The notes below the pieces were generated by a model that ran no database searches, was not told the DNA's origin, and was given only the letters and a program-made list of their open reading frames with translations. From assembly GCA_000955785.1 (NCBI GenBank), contig JYOD01000104.1, forward strand, positions 1 through 52,462: DNA of 52,462 nucleotides. The letters are read 5' to 3'. The translations under genes and the position numbers were made by a program. This document shows, one piece after another, positions 16,673 to 25,057 of the stretch. This DNA is from Burkholderiaceae bacterium 16. Its GTDB lineage: Bacteria; Pseudomonadota; Gammaproteobacteria; Burkholderiales; Burkholderiaceae. Numbering within the stretch: the first letter of the stretch is position 1; each line of letters starts with the position of its first letter.

Positions 16673-16840
16673 ATGAAAGCGCTTGTCTACACCGAACCGA
16701 ACCGCGTCGAGCTGCAGGAACGAGAGATCCCGACATTGGTTGCCGCGGAGGCCGTGTTGCGGATCGACGCCACCGGCATCTGCGGCTCCGGCATGCACGC
16801 CTGCCATGGCCACGATCCGCGCCGCCAGCCGGAGCTGGTG
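16673..16840 (+). pseudogene. N-terminal fragment of a zinc-dependent alcohol dehydrogenase
   Basis: The ATG at 16673, preceded by AAGGAAA, starts 'MKALVYTEPNRVELQEREIP', the usual ADH beginning. It continues to 'ICGSGMHACHGHDPRRQPEL' and then loses similarity at about residue 56, just before the expected GHE motif. The normally conserved Asp after CGS is Gly here, which suggests decay. The open frame runs on to 16927 as nonsense. Together with the fragment at 16464 it would cover residues 1-120 with a gap of about 7 residues, but in swapped order. Confidence 0.8.
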
Positions 16841-16999
16841 CGGCCGCCACGGAGCGTCCAGGCTCGCGTACAAGTGCAACTACGCGCCAGGTCTTGCTGC
16901 GTCGCAGCACGAAAAACCATCCTTTAGGTGGGCTGCTCATCCGCCCGCGCCTGTTGCAATGTCTCCACCGCCGATCACAGGCGGACAGGAGACAACGAC

Positions 17000-17761
17000 A
17001 TGATCGAACTACAGGGCCGCAACGCCCTCATCACCGGTGCGGCGCAGGGGCTCGGCCTTGCCATCGCCCGGTTGTTCGTCGAGCGCGGCGCACGGGTAAT
17101 GCTGGCCGACATCGACGAGGCCGGGGCTGCCAGCGCCGCGGACGAACTGGGCCCGCAGGCGCGTTTCGTGCCCTGCGACGTCACCAAGGGAGCCGACTGG
17201 GCCCGCGCGGTGGAGGCGGCCACGGCCGCCTTCGGCAGCCTCGACACGCTGGTCAACAACGCCGGCATCGAGATCGTCAAGCCGCTGTTCGACCAGAGCG
17301 AGGAAGAGGTCGGCCGCCTCATGAGCATCAACGTCATGGGCGTGTTCCTCGGCATGAATCACTCGCTGGGCGCGCTCGCCGCCTCGGGCAAGGGTGCGGT
17401 GGTCAACATCTCGTCGCTGGCCGGCACCAACGGTGTGCCGCTGTTCGGCTCCTACGCAGCATCGAAATCGGCCGTGATCCAGCTCACGCGCACGGCCGCG
17501 GCCGAGTTGCGCCCCGCCGGCATCCGCGTCAACGCGGTCTGCCCCGGCTTCGTCAGAACCGCGATGGTAGACCGGCTGATCCCCACCGTGGAAGCCATCG
17601 TCGGGGTGCCCTTCAACGCGCTGGTTGCGGTGAAGCAATTGCGCCTCGGCACGCCGCAAGAAGTTGCCGAAATGACCGCGTTCCTTGCATCCGACGCCGC
17701 CAGCTGGACCACCGGCTCCCACTACATCATGGACGGCGGGCTGTCCGCCGGATTGCTATGA
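17000..17761 (+). CDS. Short-chain dehydrogenase/reductase 1
   Basis: 253 residues from the ATG at 17000 (AGGAG 9 bases upstream). It is a classical SDR: cofactor motif 'TGAAQGLG', 'ADIDEAG' with an Asp after strand 2 favouring NAD(H), 'NNAGIE', catalytic Ser in 'NISSLAG' and the Tyr-Lys pair in 'SYAASKSA'. The C-terminus ends 'YIMDGGLSAGLL'. Its stop overlaps the next SDR start (ATGA), so both are co-translated. Sequence type and neighbourhood (ADH and saccharopine-dehydrogenase-like remnants) suggest a former catabolic cluster for steroid, terpene or other alcohol/ketone substrates; this is an inference. Confidence 0.9.
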   Translation: MIELQGRNALITGAAQGLGLAIARLFVERGARVMLADIDEAGAASAADELGPQARFVPCDVTKGADWARAVEAATAAFGSLDTLVNNAGIEIVKPLFDQSEEEVGRLMSINVMGVFLGMNHSLGALAASGKGAVVNISSLAGTNGVPLFGSYAASKSAVIQLTRTAAAELRPAGIRVNAVCPGFVRTAMVDRLIPTVEAIVGVPFNALVAVKQLRLGTPQEVAEMTAFLASDAASWTTGSHYIMDGGLSAGLL

Positions 17762-18525
17762 GCAAGCTACTTCTCCAGGACAAGGCGGCGATCGTCACCG
17801 GCGCCGGCCGCGGGCTCGGCAAAGCCATTGCCCGCGCGTATGCAGCCGAAGGCGCCAAGGTCATCGTGTCGGACCTCAACCTGGCCGCGGCACAGCGGGT
17901 CGCGGCCACGCTGCCGGGCGCCAGCGCCGTGGCCTGCGACGTTCGCGTGCCCGAGCAAGTCGAGGCCCTGGTCGCCGCCTGCGTGCAGCAACACGGCCGG
18001 CTCGACATCATGGTGCCCAACGCCGGCATCGCCGCGGTCGCCCCGCTCGCGACGCAAAGCTACGCGCAGTGGCGCGAGGTCACCTCGACCAACCTTGACG
18101 GCGTCTTCCTCTGCATCCGCTACGCGGCGCCCGCCCTGATCGCGGCCGGCGGCGGCAGCATCATCACGATGGCGTCGGTCACCGCGAAGGCGGCCTGCGC
18201 GCTGATCGGCAGCTATGCCGCGGCCAAGGCCGGCGTGGTGTCGCTCACGCAGACGGCGGCGATCGAATTGCGCGCAAAGAATATACGCGTCAATGCCATC
18301 CTGCCGGGTTTCGTCGACACAGAGCTGGTCAGCTCGCACCGGCTCGAGTTCGAGCAGCAGTTGAACATCCCCGACTTCAACGCCGTCATCGCGCAGCGCC
18401 AGGGCCGCTACGGCACGCTAGAGGAGGTCGCCCAGCTCGCGGCATTCCTCGCCTCGGAACGCTCGAGCTTCTCCAACGGCAGCGGCTACGTCCTGGACGG
18501 CGGCGTGAGCTCGTCCCTTCTCTGA
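17758..18525 (+). CDS. Short-chain dehydrogenase/reductase 2
   Basis: 255 residues from the ATG at 17758, overlapping the previous stop by four bases. A 543-codon frame starting at 16894 only reflects open reading frame through the first SDR and is rejected. Motifs are 'VTGAGRGLG', 'SDLNLA' (Asp suggests NAD), 'PNAGIA' in place of the usual NNAG, Ser in 'TMASVTAK' and Tyr/Lys in 'GSYAAAKAG'. The C-terminus ends 'YVLDGGVSSSLL'. It pairs with SDR1 and is followed after 26 bases by the truncated saccharopine-dehydrogenase-like gene. Confidence 0.9.
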   Translation: MSKLLLQDKAAIVTGAGRGLGKAIARAYAAEGAKVIVSDLNLAAAQRVAATLPGASAVACDVRVPEQVEALVAACVQQHGRLDIMVPNAGIAAVAPLATQSYAQWREVTSTNLDGVFLCIRYAAPALIAAGGGSIITMASVTAKAACALIGSYAAAKAGVVSLTQTAAIELRAKNIRVNAILPGFVDTELVSSHRLEFEQQLNIPDFNAVIAQRQGRYGTLEEVAQLAAFLASERSSFSNGSGYVLDGGVSSSLL

Positions 18526-18551
18526 TCGTTATCCCCTTCAGGAGCCATTCC

Positions 18552-18929
18552 ATGAGCAACAACAAGAAACCGGTCGTCGTCTATGGCGCCAGCGGCTACA
18601 CCGGCCGCCTGGTGTGCGAGTACCTGCGCGAGTACGGCATCCCCTTCATCGCGGCCGGGCGTAGCGCGGAAAAGCTCCACGCGGCCATGAAATCCAATGT
18701 GCCCGGCATCGAGACCGCCGACTACGAAGTCGTCGAAGTGCAGCACAACACGGAAGCGCTGACCGAGCTGTTCCGCGGCGCCTCCGTGGTGCTCAACACC
18801 GTCGGCCCGTTCGCGAAGTTCGGGCCGGAAGTGGTCCAGGCCTGCCTGGCCGCCAACATCTTTGCGAAGCTCGGCGTGCGCAACCGCACGAGCGCGCTGA
18901 CGCGCGCGCAGGAGAACTCACTGCTCTGA
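18552..18929 (+). pseudogene. Chimeric ORF: saccharopine-dehydrogenase-like N-terminus fused to the tail of a LuxR-type regulator
   Basis: 125 codons with AGGAG before the ATG. Residues 1 to about 100 are the NAD(P)-binding part of a saccharopine-dehydrogenase-like reductase ('VVVYGASGYTGRLVCEYL', 'VVLNTVGPFAKFGPEVV'). At 'CLAAN' the sequence switches to 'IFAKLGVRNRTSALTRAQ', which is the recognition-helix end of a LuxR-type helix-turn-helix, and stops after 'ENSLL'. Full-length reductases have about 350-400 residues, so this is a deletion junction. AAC may be the shared microhomology, since LuxR domains usually read 'NIFAKLGV'. The product is unlikely to be functional. Confidence 0.8.
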
Positions 18930-18969
18930 TTCGCGAAGTCACGTACCCGGCCTCTTTCGCCGCCTGATG

Positions 18970-19061
18970 CTGCCTATCAATGCCAGAAATTTGGATGCAG
19001 CCAGGCGAAAAAAAGCCCGCAAAATCGCGGGCTTAGATCACTTACTGCCTGTCATTGCCAG
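18970..19061. repeat. Imperfect 17-bp direct repeat flanking the guaA terminator
   Basis: CTGCCTATCAATGCCAG at 18970-18986 and CTGCCTGTCATTGCCAG at 19045-19061 match at 15 of 17 bases and bracket the terminator hairpin. The repeat may be a relic of an insertion or deletion event beside guaA. Only the sequence similarity supports it. Confidence 0.45.
19008..19034 (-). terminator. Rho-independent terminator of guaA
   Basis: Read on the minus strand: AGCCCGC, loop GATTTT, GCGGGCT, then a run of seven T. It lies about 60 bases after the guaA stop. Confidence 0.85.
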
Positions 19062-19093
19062 GTGGCGCCAGAAAATGCACCAAAAAATGAGGC

Positions 19094-20713
19094 TCACTCC
19101 CACTCAATCGTAGCCGGCGGTTTCCCCGACACGTCATACACCACGCGGTTCAAACCACGCACCTCATTGATGATGCGGTTCGAACAACGACCCAGCAACG
19201 CGTACGGCAGATGCGCCCAGTGGGCTGTCATGAAATCGGTGGTTTGCACCGCGCGCAGCGCGACGACGTAGTCATAGGTGCGACCGTCGCCCATCACGCC
19301 GACCGACTTGACCGGCAGGAACACCGCGAACGCCTGGCTGGTCAGGTCGTACCAGCTCTTGCCCACCTGCGAAGGCTCGCACATGCCCGCGGCAGCGTCC
19401 TGCTCGGTGGCAACCGTGCCACGCAGTTCTTCAATGAAGATCGCATCGGCCCGGCGCAGCAGTTCGGCGTACTCACGCTTGACCTCACCCAGGATACGCA
19501 CGCCCAGGCCCGGTCCCGGGAAGGGGTGGCGATAGACCATTTCCGGCGGCAAGCCAAGCGCAACGCCGAGTTCGCGGACTTCGTCCTTGAACAGGTCGCG
19601 CAGCGGCTCGAGCAGCTTCAGGCCCAGCGTTTCCGGCAGGCCGCCCACGTTGTGGTGGCTCTTGATGGTGGTGGCCTTCTTGGTCTTGGTGCCGCCGGAC
19701 TCGACCACGTCGGGGTAGATCGTGCCCTGGGCCAGCCACTTCGCGTTGGTCAGCTTCTTGGCTTCGGCCTGGAACACTTCGACGAACTCGCGGCCGATGA
19801 TCTTGCGCTTCTGCTCGGGATCGGTCACGCCGGCGAGGTGGCCGAGGAACTGCTCGGACGCGTCGATGGCGATGACCTTGGCATGCAGGCGGCCGGCGAA
19901 CATGTCCATGACCATCTTGCCTTCGTTCAGGCGCAGCAGACCGTGGTCGACGAATACGCAGGTGAGCTGGTCGCCGATGGCGCGATGGATCAGGGCTGCG
20001 GCCACCGAGGAATCGACGCCGCCGGACAGGCCGAGAATCACTTCTTCGTCGCCCACCTGCTCGCGGATCTTGGCGACGGCTTCGGCGATATGGTCGTGCA
20101 TCACCCAGTCAGCCTTGGCGCCGGCGATCTTCAGCACGAAGCGCTCCAGAATGTCGCGGCCCTTGACGGTGTGCGTGACTTCCGGATGGAACTGCACGGC
20201 GTAGTAGCCGCGCGCCTCGTCGGCCATGCCGGCGATCGGACAGCTCGGCGTGGAGGCCATCAGCTTGAAACCCGGCGGCAGCTCGGCGACCTTGTCGCCG
20301 TGGCTCATCCAGACCTTCAGCATGCCGTGCCCTTCGGGCGTGGAGAAGTCCTGCAGGTCCTTGAGCAACGCGGTATGGCCATGCGCGCGCATCTCGGCGT
20401 AGCCGAACTCGCGATGGTCGCTCCACTCCACCTTGCCGCCCAGTTGCACGGCCATGGTCTGCATGCCGTAGCAGATGCCCAGCACCGGCACGCCGAGGTC
20501 CCACACCGCCTGCGGCGCGCGCAGCTGATGGTCTTCGTAGGTGCTGGCGTGGCTGCCGGACAGGATGATGCCCTTGGGCGCGAACTCGCGCACGAATTCG
20601 TCCGATACGTCGTTCGGGTGAATCTCGCAGTAGACGTGCGCTTCGCGCACGCGGCGGGCGATCAGCTGCGTAACCTGCGAGCCGAAATCAAGGATTAGGA
20701 TTTTGTCGTGCAT
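19094..20713 (-). CDS. guaA: GMP synthase (glutamine-hydrolysing)
   Basis: 539 residues, full length. It converts XMP to GMP using ATP and glutamine in the cytosol. The N-terminal class I amidotransferase domain (to about residue 205) has nucleophile Cys81 in 'LGICYGMQ' and His/Glu in 'QFHPEVTHT'. The ATP-pyrophosphatase domain follows with the P-loop 'LSGGVDSSVAAALI'. The C-terminal dimerisation domain ends 'PPATIEWE'. The preceding membrane-protein gene overlaps its start by 26 bases, and guaB lies further upstream on the same strand, the usual guaB-guaA arrangement with one gene inserted. The 3' end of guaA is a known integration hotspot, and here it borders accessory DNA. Confidence 0.97.
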   Translation of the reverse strand: MHDKILILDFGSQVTQLIARRVREAHVYCEIHPNDVSDEFVREFAPKGIILSGSHASTYEDHQLRAPQAVWDLGVPVLGICYGMQTMAVQLGGKVEWSDHREFGYAEMRAHGHTALLKDLQDFSTPEGHGMLKVWMSHGDKVAELPPGFKLMASTPSCPIAGMADEARGYYAVQFHPEVTHTVKGRDILERFVLKIAGAKADWVMHDHIAEAVAKIREQVGDEEVILGLSGGVDSSVAAALIHRAIGDQLTCVFVDHGLLRLNEGKMVMDMFAGRLHAKVIAIDASEQFLGHLAGVTDPEQKRKIIGREFVEVFQAEAKKLTNAKWLAQGTIYPDVVESGGTKTKKATTIKSHHNVGGLPETLGLKLLEPLRDLFKDEVRELGVALGLPPEMVYRHPFPGPGLGVRILGEVKREYAELLRRADAIFIEELRGTVATEQDAAAGMCEPSQVGKSWYDLTSQAFAVFLPVKSVGVMGDGRTYDYVVALRAVQTTDFMTAHWAHLPYALLGRCSNRIINEVRGLNRVVYDVSGKPPATIEWE

Positions 20714-21290
20714 GATGGGCGGATGGCGTTTCGTCCGGCACGGGCTCCGGCATCACTTCGGTGCCCGGACCATAACCGGGCGGAGGCGTGACACCGGGCT
20801 CGCGCCGGTATTCGGGTGATTGCGGCCGGCGTGCCAGGGGGGCCGCGCCGGCATCCTTGTTTTGCGTCTCTTTTTGCAGCTCGCGCTGCGCGCGTTCTCG
20901 CACGCGCACTCGCTTGGCGGCCGGGATCTGCACCGCCGCGAAGAAGGCCATGACCGCGGCCAGCACCGGCAGCCAGATCTTTCCGGCGCCCTGCACCGGC
21001 AGGTCGAGCATGAGCATCCAGGTCACGATCAGCAGCGCGCTGGCCAGGTTGACCTGTCCAACCGTTCGCGCTACCGCGACCGTGAGCTGCCCGTTGACGG
21101 TCGCCTGCCACAGCAGCAAGGCCAGGCCAACCAGCGCCACGCCGAGCAGTTGCCCGTACATGGGGGGCTGCGGCTGCGGCAATTGCAGCGCGCTGTAAAA
21201 GGTCGTGAAAGGCGAAAGCAGCAAGACGGCGCCGAGCAGCAGATTCAGCAAGGCATCGAGGAACAGCACGGCACGCAGCAATACTTTCAT
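20688..21290 (-). CDS. Small integral membrane protein between guaB and guaA
   Basis: 200 residues from the ATG at 21290 (GGAGGAG upstream); the frame to 21665 runs into guaB and is not used. Four hydrophobic segments occupy residues 1-125 ('LLRAVLFLDALLNLLLGAVL', then around 45-65, 75-95 and 105-125). The cytosolic C-terminal tail is charged and Pro-rich ('RVRVRERAQREL', 'GVTPPPGYGPGTEVMPEPVP'). I do not recognise a named family. It overlaps the guaA start by 26 bases, so it is translated in the guaB-guaA operon. Confidence 0.75.
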   Translation of the reverse strand: MKVLLRAVLFLDALLNLLLGAVLLLSPFTTFYSALQLPQPQPPMYGQLLGVALVGLALLLWQATVNGQLTVAVARTVGQVNLASALLIVTWMLMLDLPVQGAGKIWLPVLAAVMAFFAAVQIPAAKRVRVRERAQRELQKETQNKDAGAAPLARRPQSPEYRREPGVTPPPGYGPGTEVMPEPVPDETPSAHHARQNPNP

Positions 21291-21450
21291 CAGAGCTCCT
21301 CCGGCCAGGCAATTAGCGTGGCTTGGGGGCGCAGCGTGGCCGGCGAACGCGGCCGCGCTGCGCCCTTGCAGGCTACGCCGGTGGGCGCAGCCGGCGCGCG
21401 GCTGGCAGGACCGTCGGGTCCCGCGCAGCCGCCAGTTCATCGAGACCGGC

Positions 21451-22914
21451 TTAGTCGATGTAGTAGTTCGGCGCTTCCTTGGTGATCTGCACGTCGTGCA
21501 CATGCGATTCGCGCATGCCGGCGGCCGTGATCTGCACGAACTCTGCGGTGTCGTGCCAGCTTTCGATGGAGCCGCTGCCGCAGTAACCCATGGAGGCGCG
21601 CACGCCGCCGCACATCTGGTGGATGATGGCCGTGACCGAGCCCTTGTAGGCCACGCGGCCTTCAATCCCCTCGGGAACCAGCTTGTCGACGTTGGCGGTG
21701 TTGTCTTCCTGGAAGTAGCGATCGGCAGCGCCGTCCTTCATCGCGCCCACCGAACCCATGCCGCGGTAGCTCTTGAACGAGCGGCCCTGGTAGAGGAACA
21801 CTTCGCCCGGCGCCTCTTCGGTACCGGAGAACATGCCGCCCATCATGACCACATGCGCGCCAGCTGCCAGCGCCTTTGCGATGTCGCCCGAGTAGCGGAT
21901 GCCGCCGTCGGCCACCAGCGGCACGCCGGTGCCCTTGAGGGCTTCGGCCACGTTGGAGACCGCGGTGATCTGCGGCACGCCCACGCCTGCCACGATACGG
22001 GTGGTACAGATCGAGCCCGGGCCAATGCCAACCTTGACGCCGTCGGCGCCATGATCGACCAGCGCGCGCGCGGCGGCACCGGTGGCGATATTGCCGCCAA
22101 TCACCTGCACCTGCGGGAAGTTCTGCTTGACCCAGCGCACGCGGTCCAGCACGCCCTGGCTGTGGCCGTGCGCGGTATCGACCACGATCACGTCGACGCC
22201 GGCCTTGACCAGCAGCTCGATACGTTCGTCGTTGTCCGGGCCCACGCCAACCGCCGCGCCTACGCGCAGCTGGCCGCGGTCATCCTTGCTGGCCAGCGGA
22301 TGCTCCACTGCCTTCTGGATGTCCTTGACCGTGATCAGGCCGCGCAGTTCGAAGGCCTGGTTGACCACCAGCACGCGCTCGAGGCGGTGGCGGTTCATCA
22401 GGCGCTTCGCGTCTTCCAGCGAGGCGTCTTCGCCAACCGTGACCAGCTTCTCGCGCGGGGTCATCTTGGCGCGCGCGGGCGCGTCCAGTTCTTCCTCGAA
22501 ACGCAGGTCGCGGTTGGTGATGATGCCAACCACGGTCTTGCCTTCCAGCACCGGGAAACCCGAGATGCCGTATTGATGTGATAGTGCAATCACATCGCGG
22601 ATCTTCATGTCGGGGGGAATGGTGATCGGGTCACGCAGCACGCCGGATTCATAGCGCTTTACGCGCGCCACTTCCCGGGCCTGGTCGGCCGGTTTCAGGT
22701 TCTTGTGGACGATGCCGATACCGCCAGCCTGCGCCATGGCAATCGCCAGGCGGGCTTCCGTCACGGTATCCATGGCGGCGGATACCAGCGGAATGTTCAA
22801 TTCGATCGAACGGGTCAGGCGGGTACGGAGCGAAACATCCCGGGGCAGCACCGACGAATAAGCCGGCACGAGGAGCACGTCATCGAATGTGAGTGCTTTC
22901 TGGACAAGACGCAT
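21451..22914 (-). CDS. guaB: IMP dehydrogenase
   Basis: 487 residues. It catalyses NAD-dependent oxidation of IMP to XMP, the committed step to GMP. The TIM barrel is interrupted at about residues 95-205 by two CBS domains ('ISGFPVLEGKTVVGIITNRD' and 'RVLVVNQAFELRGLIT'), which sense nucleotides. The active-site loop 'GIGPGSICTTRIVAG' contains the catalytic Cys. The flap includes 'YRGMGSVGAMKDGAADRYFQ'. The protein ends 'EAPNYYID'. It heads the operon with the membrane protein and guaA. A perfect TATAAT lies 27-32 bases before the ATG. Confidence 0.97.
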   Translation of the reverse strand: MRLVQKALTFDDVLLVPAYSSVLPRDVSLRTRLTRSIELNIPLVSAAMDTVTEARLAIAMAQAGGIGIVHKNLKPADQAREVARVKRYESGVLRDPITIPPDMKIRDVIALSHQYGISGFPVLEGKTVVGIITNRDLRFEEELDAPARAKMTPREKLVTVGEDASLEDAKRLMNRHRLERVLVVNQAFELRGLITVKDIQKAVEHPLASKDDRGQLRVGAAVGVGPDNDERIELLVKAGVDVIVVDTAHGHSQGVLDRVRWVKQNFPQVQVIGGNIATGAAARALVDHGADGVKVGIGPGSICTTRIVAGVGVPQITAVSNVAEALKGTGVPLVADGGIRYSGDIAKALAAGAHVVMMGGMFSGTEEAPGEVFLYQGRSFKSYRGMGSVGAMKDGAADRYFQEDNTANVDKLVPEGIEGRVAYKGSVTAIIHQMCGGVRASMGYCGSGSIESWHDTAEFVQITAAGMRESHVHDVQITKEAPNYYID

Positions 22915-22940
22915 AGCAATTCCTCTAGGCGCAAAACCGA

Positions 22941-22946
22941 ATTATA
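22941..22946 (-). promoter_or_regulatory. Probable -10 box of the guaB promoter
   Basis: TATAAT on the minus strand, 27-32 bases before the guaB ATG. The matching -35 region is poor (CGTCAA at 17-bp spacing), so only the -10 box is well supported. Confidence 0.45.
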
Positions 22947-23036
22947 CAGGAATGGCACGTTTCTTGACGCGCCTGAGGGTGCCCTTGTTCAAGTCTGCTA
23001 TGCTCTTCGTCCTTTTTCCGGCATAGGCAAGCAACA

Positions 23037-23996
23037 ATGGGTATCGGCGTACTGTGCGGCCTGCTGGCCGGCGCGTTCTGGGGCATGGTGTTTATCGCCC
23101 CCAAGCTGCTGCCCGTCTTCTCGCCCTGGGAACTGGCGATTGGCCGCTACCTCGCTTACGGTCTGGTGGCGTTTATCGCCGCGCTGCCGCTGATGCGGCG
23201 CATTGCACGCAAGCTCACACGCGCCGATTGCGTCGCCCTGCTCCGCCAGGCCCTCACCGGCAACCTGCTGTACTACGTGCTGCTGGCCTTCGGCGTGCAG
23301 CTGGCGGGGGTGGGCCCGACCTCGCTGATCATCGGCATCCTGCCGATCTCGGTCACCATCATGGGCCGGCGCGACCATGGCGCCGTGCCGCTGTCGCGCC
23401 TGATCTGGCCGTTGCTGGTGGTCGCCGCGGGCATCGCCTGCATCAATATCGACCTGTTCGCCGGCGGCGGCGCGCATGGCGCCAGCGCGGGGGGCGAGGC
23501 GCTGCGCACTGTCTGGCAGCGCCTCGCCGGCGTGCTGTGCGCGGCCGGCGCCCTGGTGTGCTGGACGCTCTATGCCGTAGACAATGCGCGCTACCTGCAG
23601 CGCAATCCGCAATACAGCGGCAATGAATGGTCCGCCCTCTATGGCATTTCCACCGGCGTGGTATCGGTCGTGCTGGCGCTGGCGGGCTGGCTGCTGGCCG
23701 GAGACAGCCTGGGCGCCGCCGGCAGCGGCCGCGACTGGCAATGGTTCTGGATAGTCAACGCCGCGGTGGCGCTCGGCGCGTCGCTGATTGGCAACAACCT
23801 GTGGAACATCTCCAGCCGCCGCCTGCCACTCACGCTGTCGGGCCAGATGATCGTCTTCGAGACGCTGTTCGCGCTGGCGTATGGCTTTGTCTTCGACCAT
23901 CGCCTGCCGCGCCCGCTGGAGATCGCCGCCATCGTGTTGCTGATGATCGGCGTGGCCTGGTCGGTGCGCTTGCACGCTATCGACAAGTCTGCATAA
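23037..23996 (+). CDS. DMT-superfamily (EamA) transporter
   Basis: 319 residues with about ten transmembrane helices in two EamA repeats. The first starts 'GVLCGLLAGAFWGMVFIAPK' and the second near residue 165 ('LAGVLCAAGALVCWTLYAVD'). The protein ends 'IGVAWSVRLHAIDKSA'. Members export or import small metabolites; the substrate is unknown. It is divergent from guaB across 122 bases. The ribosome site is weak. Confidence 0.85.
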   Translation: MGIGVLCGLLAGAFWGMVFIAPKLLPVFSPWELAIGRYLAYGLVAFIAALPLMRRIARKLTRADCVALLRQALTGNLLYYVLLAFGVQLAGVGPTSLIIGILPISVTIMGRRDHGAVPLSRLIWPLLVVAAGIACINIDLFAGGGAHGASAGGEALRTVWQRLAGVLCAAGALVCWTLYAVDNARYLQRNPQYSGNEWSALYGISTGVVSVVLALAGWLLAGDSLGAAGSGRDWQWFWIVNAAVALGASLIGNNLWNISSRRLPLTLSGQMIVFETLFALAYGFVFDHRLPRPLEIAAIVLLMIGVAWSVRLHAIDKSA

Positions 23997-24132
23997 ACTA
24001 GCGGCCAACCCCGGCAGCCAAGGGCGCGTGCGTCACTCGTGGAACGGGGTTTCTGGCCCAGTCCCGCGGATCTCGCCGGACTGCTTGCCTGCTGCCCTAC
24101 CATCACCGCAGAGCCACCACAACCCACAAGCC

Positions 24133-24702
24133 ATGAAACGATCGACAGCGCCGTTCAAGCTCGCCACGCTCGCCGCCCTCGCCTGCCTCTGCCAGGGAGC
24201 CGCCGCCCAGGCGCAATGGCAGTGGCGCGATGGCAGCGGCCGCATGGTTTATAGCGACGTGCCACCACCGCCCTCGGTACCGGTAGCCAGCGTGATCAAG
24301 GCACCGGGACGCTTCGCCGGGACCCTGCGCCCGGTCGAGGCTGCGCCTTCGCCAGCTACGCCTGCCAGCCCCGCGGCGATTGCCGCCGGCACCCAGGCCG
24401 GGCCCAAGGGCGGTTACTCCAAGGGCAATGGCAAGGCGGAATCCACGCCAAGCGCAGAGGAAGCCTTCGAGAAGCGCCGGACGGCCAGGCTGAAAGCGGA
24501 GGCCGACCAGGCCCTGAAGGACCAGGCCGCACAGGAACGGCAGGTACGTTGCGCACGGATGCAGAACTACGCCGCCGCGCTGCAGCAGAACCGGCGCGTC
24601 GCCGTGTCGGCGCCGGATGGCTCCGCGCAGCACCTGGATGACGAACAGCGCCAGGCCGAACTGCAAAGGACCGGCGCCAGCCTCGAACAGAACTGCGTCT
24701 GA
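24133..24702 (+). CDS. Exported DUF4124-domain protein
   Basis: 189 residues from the ATG at 24133; the longer frame to 24028 lies before the signal peptide. Residues 1-26 form a Sec signal ('MKRSTAPFKLATLAALACL', ending 'AAAQA'). DUF4124 follows directly ('QWQWRDGSGRMVYSDVPPPP'). The rest is Ala/Pro-rich and then charged helical ('ARLKAEADQALKDQAAQ'), ending near 'SLEQNCV'. It is a periplasmic protein of unknown role; DUF4124 is common in beta-proteobacteria. Its 3' end faces rnfH. Confidence 0.82.
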   Translation: MKRSTAPFKLATLAALACLCQGAAAQAQWQWRDGSGRMVYSDVPPPPSVPVASVIKAPGRFAGTLRPVEAAPSPATPASPAAIAAGTQAGPKGGYSKGNGKAESTPSAEEAFEKRRTARLKAEADQALKDQAAQERQVRCARMQNYAAALQQNRRVAVSAPDGSAQHLDDEQRQAELQRTGASLEQNCV

Positions 24703-24715
24703 GCGCCGGCGGCGG

Positions 24716-25057
24716 TCAGCCGCCGCGCAGCCACTTCAGCCCTTCGCGCGTGCCGCCCTGGCGGGTCTTCTGCACGCGCTTGCGGCGCGCCGACTTGGGG
24801 TCGGCCACCAGAGGGCGATAGACTTCGATGCGATCACCGGCCCGCACCTGCGTGTCCGGCGCCTTGAGCTTGCTGAAAATGCCGACCCGCATGGTGGCCG
24901 GATCCACCTCCGGACAGGCCTGCAGCAAGCCCGAAGCGGCGATCGCGGCGACAATGCTGGTTCCTGGCGCCACCTCCAGCGCTTTCAGGAAGGCGCCGCC
25001 CGGTTGGGCGTAGCACACGGAGATGCGTACCGGATGGGCTCCGGCCTCTTCAGCCAT
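24716..25057 (-). CDS. RnfH family protein (UPF0125)
   Basis: 113 residues from the ATG at 25057, which overlaps the ratA stop by 8 bases. It is a beta-grasp (ubiquitin-like) protein: 'VRISVCYAQPGGAFLKAL', 'VGIFSKLKAPDTQVRAGDRI', 'EVYRPLVADPKSARRKR'. The Arg-rich tail is usual. The ratA-rnfH pair next to smpB is a conserved proteobacterial neighbourhood. The molecular role is unclear despite the Rnf name. Confidence 0.88.
   Translation of the reverse strand: MAEEAGAHPVRISVCYAQPGGAFLKALEVAPGTSIVAAIAASGLLQACPEVDPATMRVGIFSKLKAPDTQVRAGDRIEVYRPLVADPKSARRKRVQKTRQGGTREGLKWLRGG

Noticed and set aside
16894..18525. A single 543-residue protein containing SDR2
   Set aside because: Its first 288 codons are an out-of-frame reading of SDR1. 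The real SDR2 start is the ATG at 17758 overlapping the SDR1 stop.
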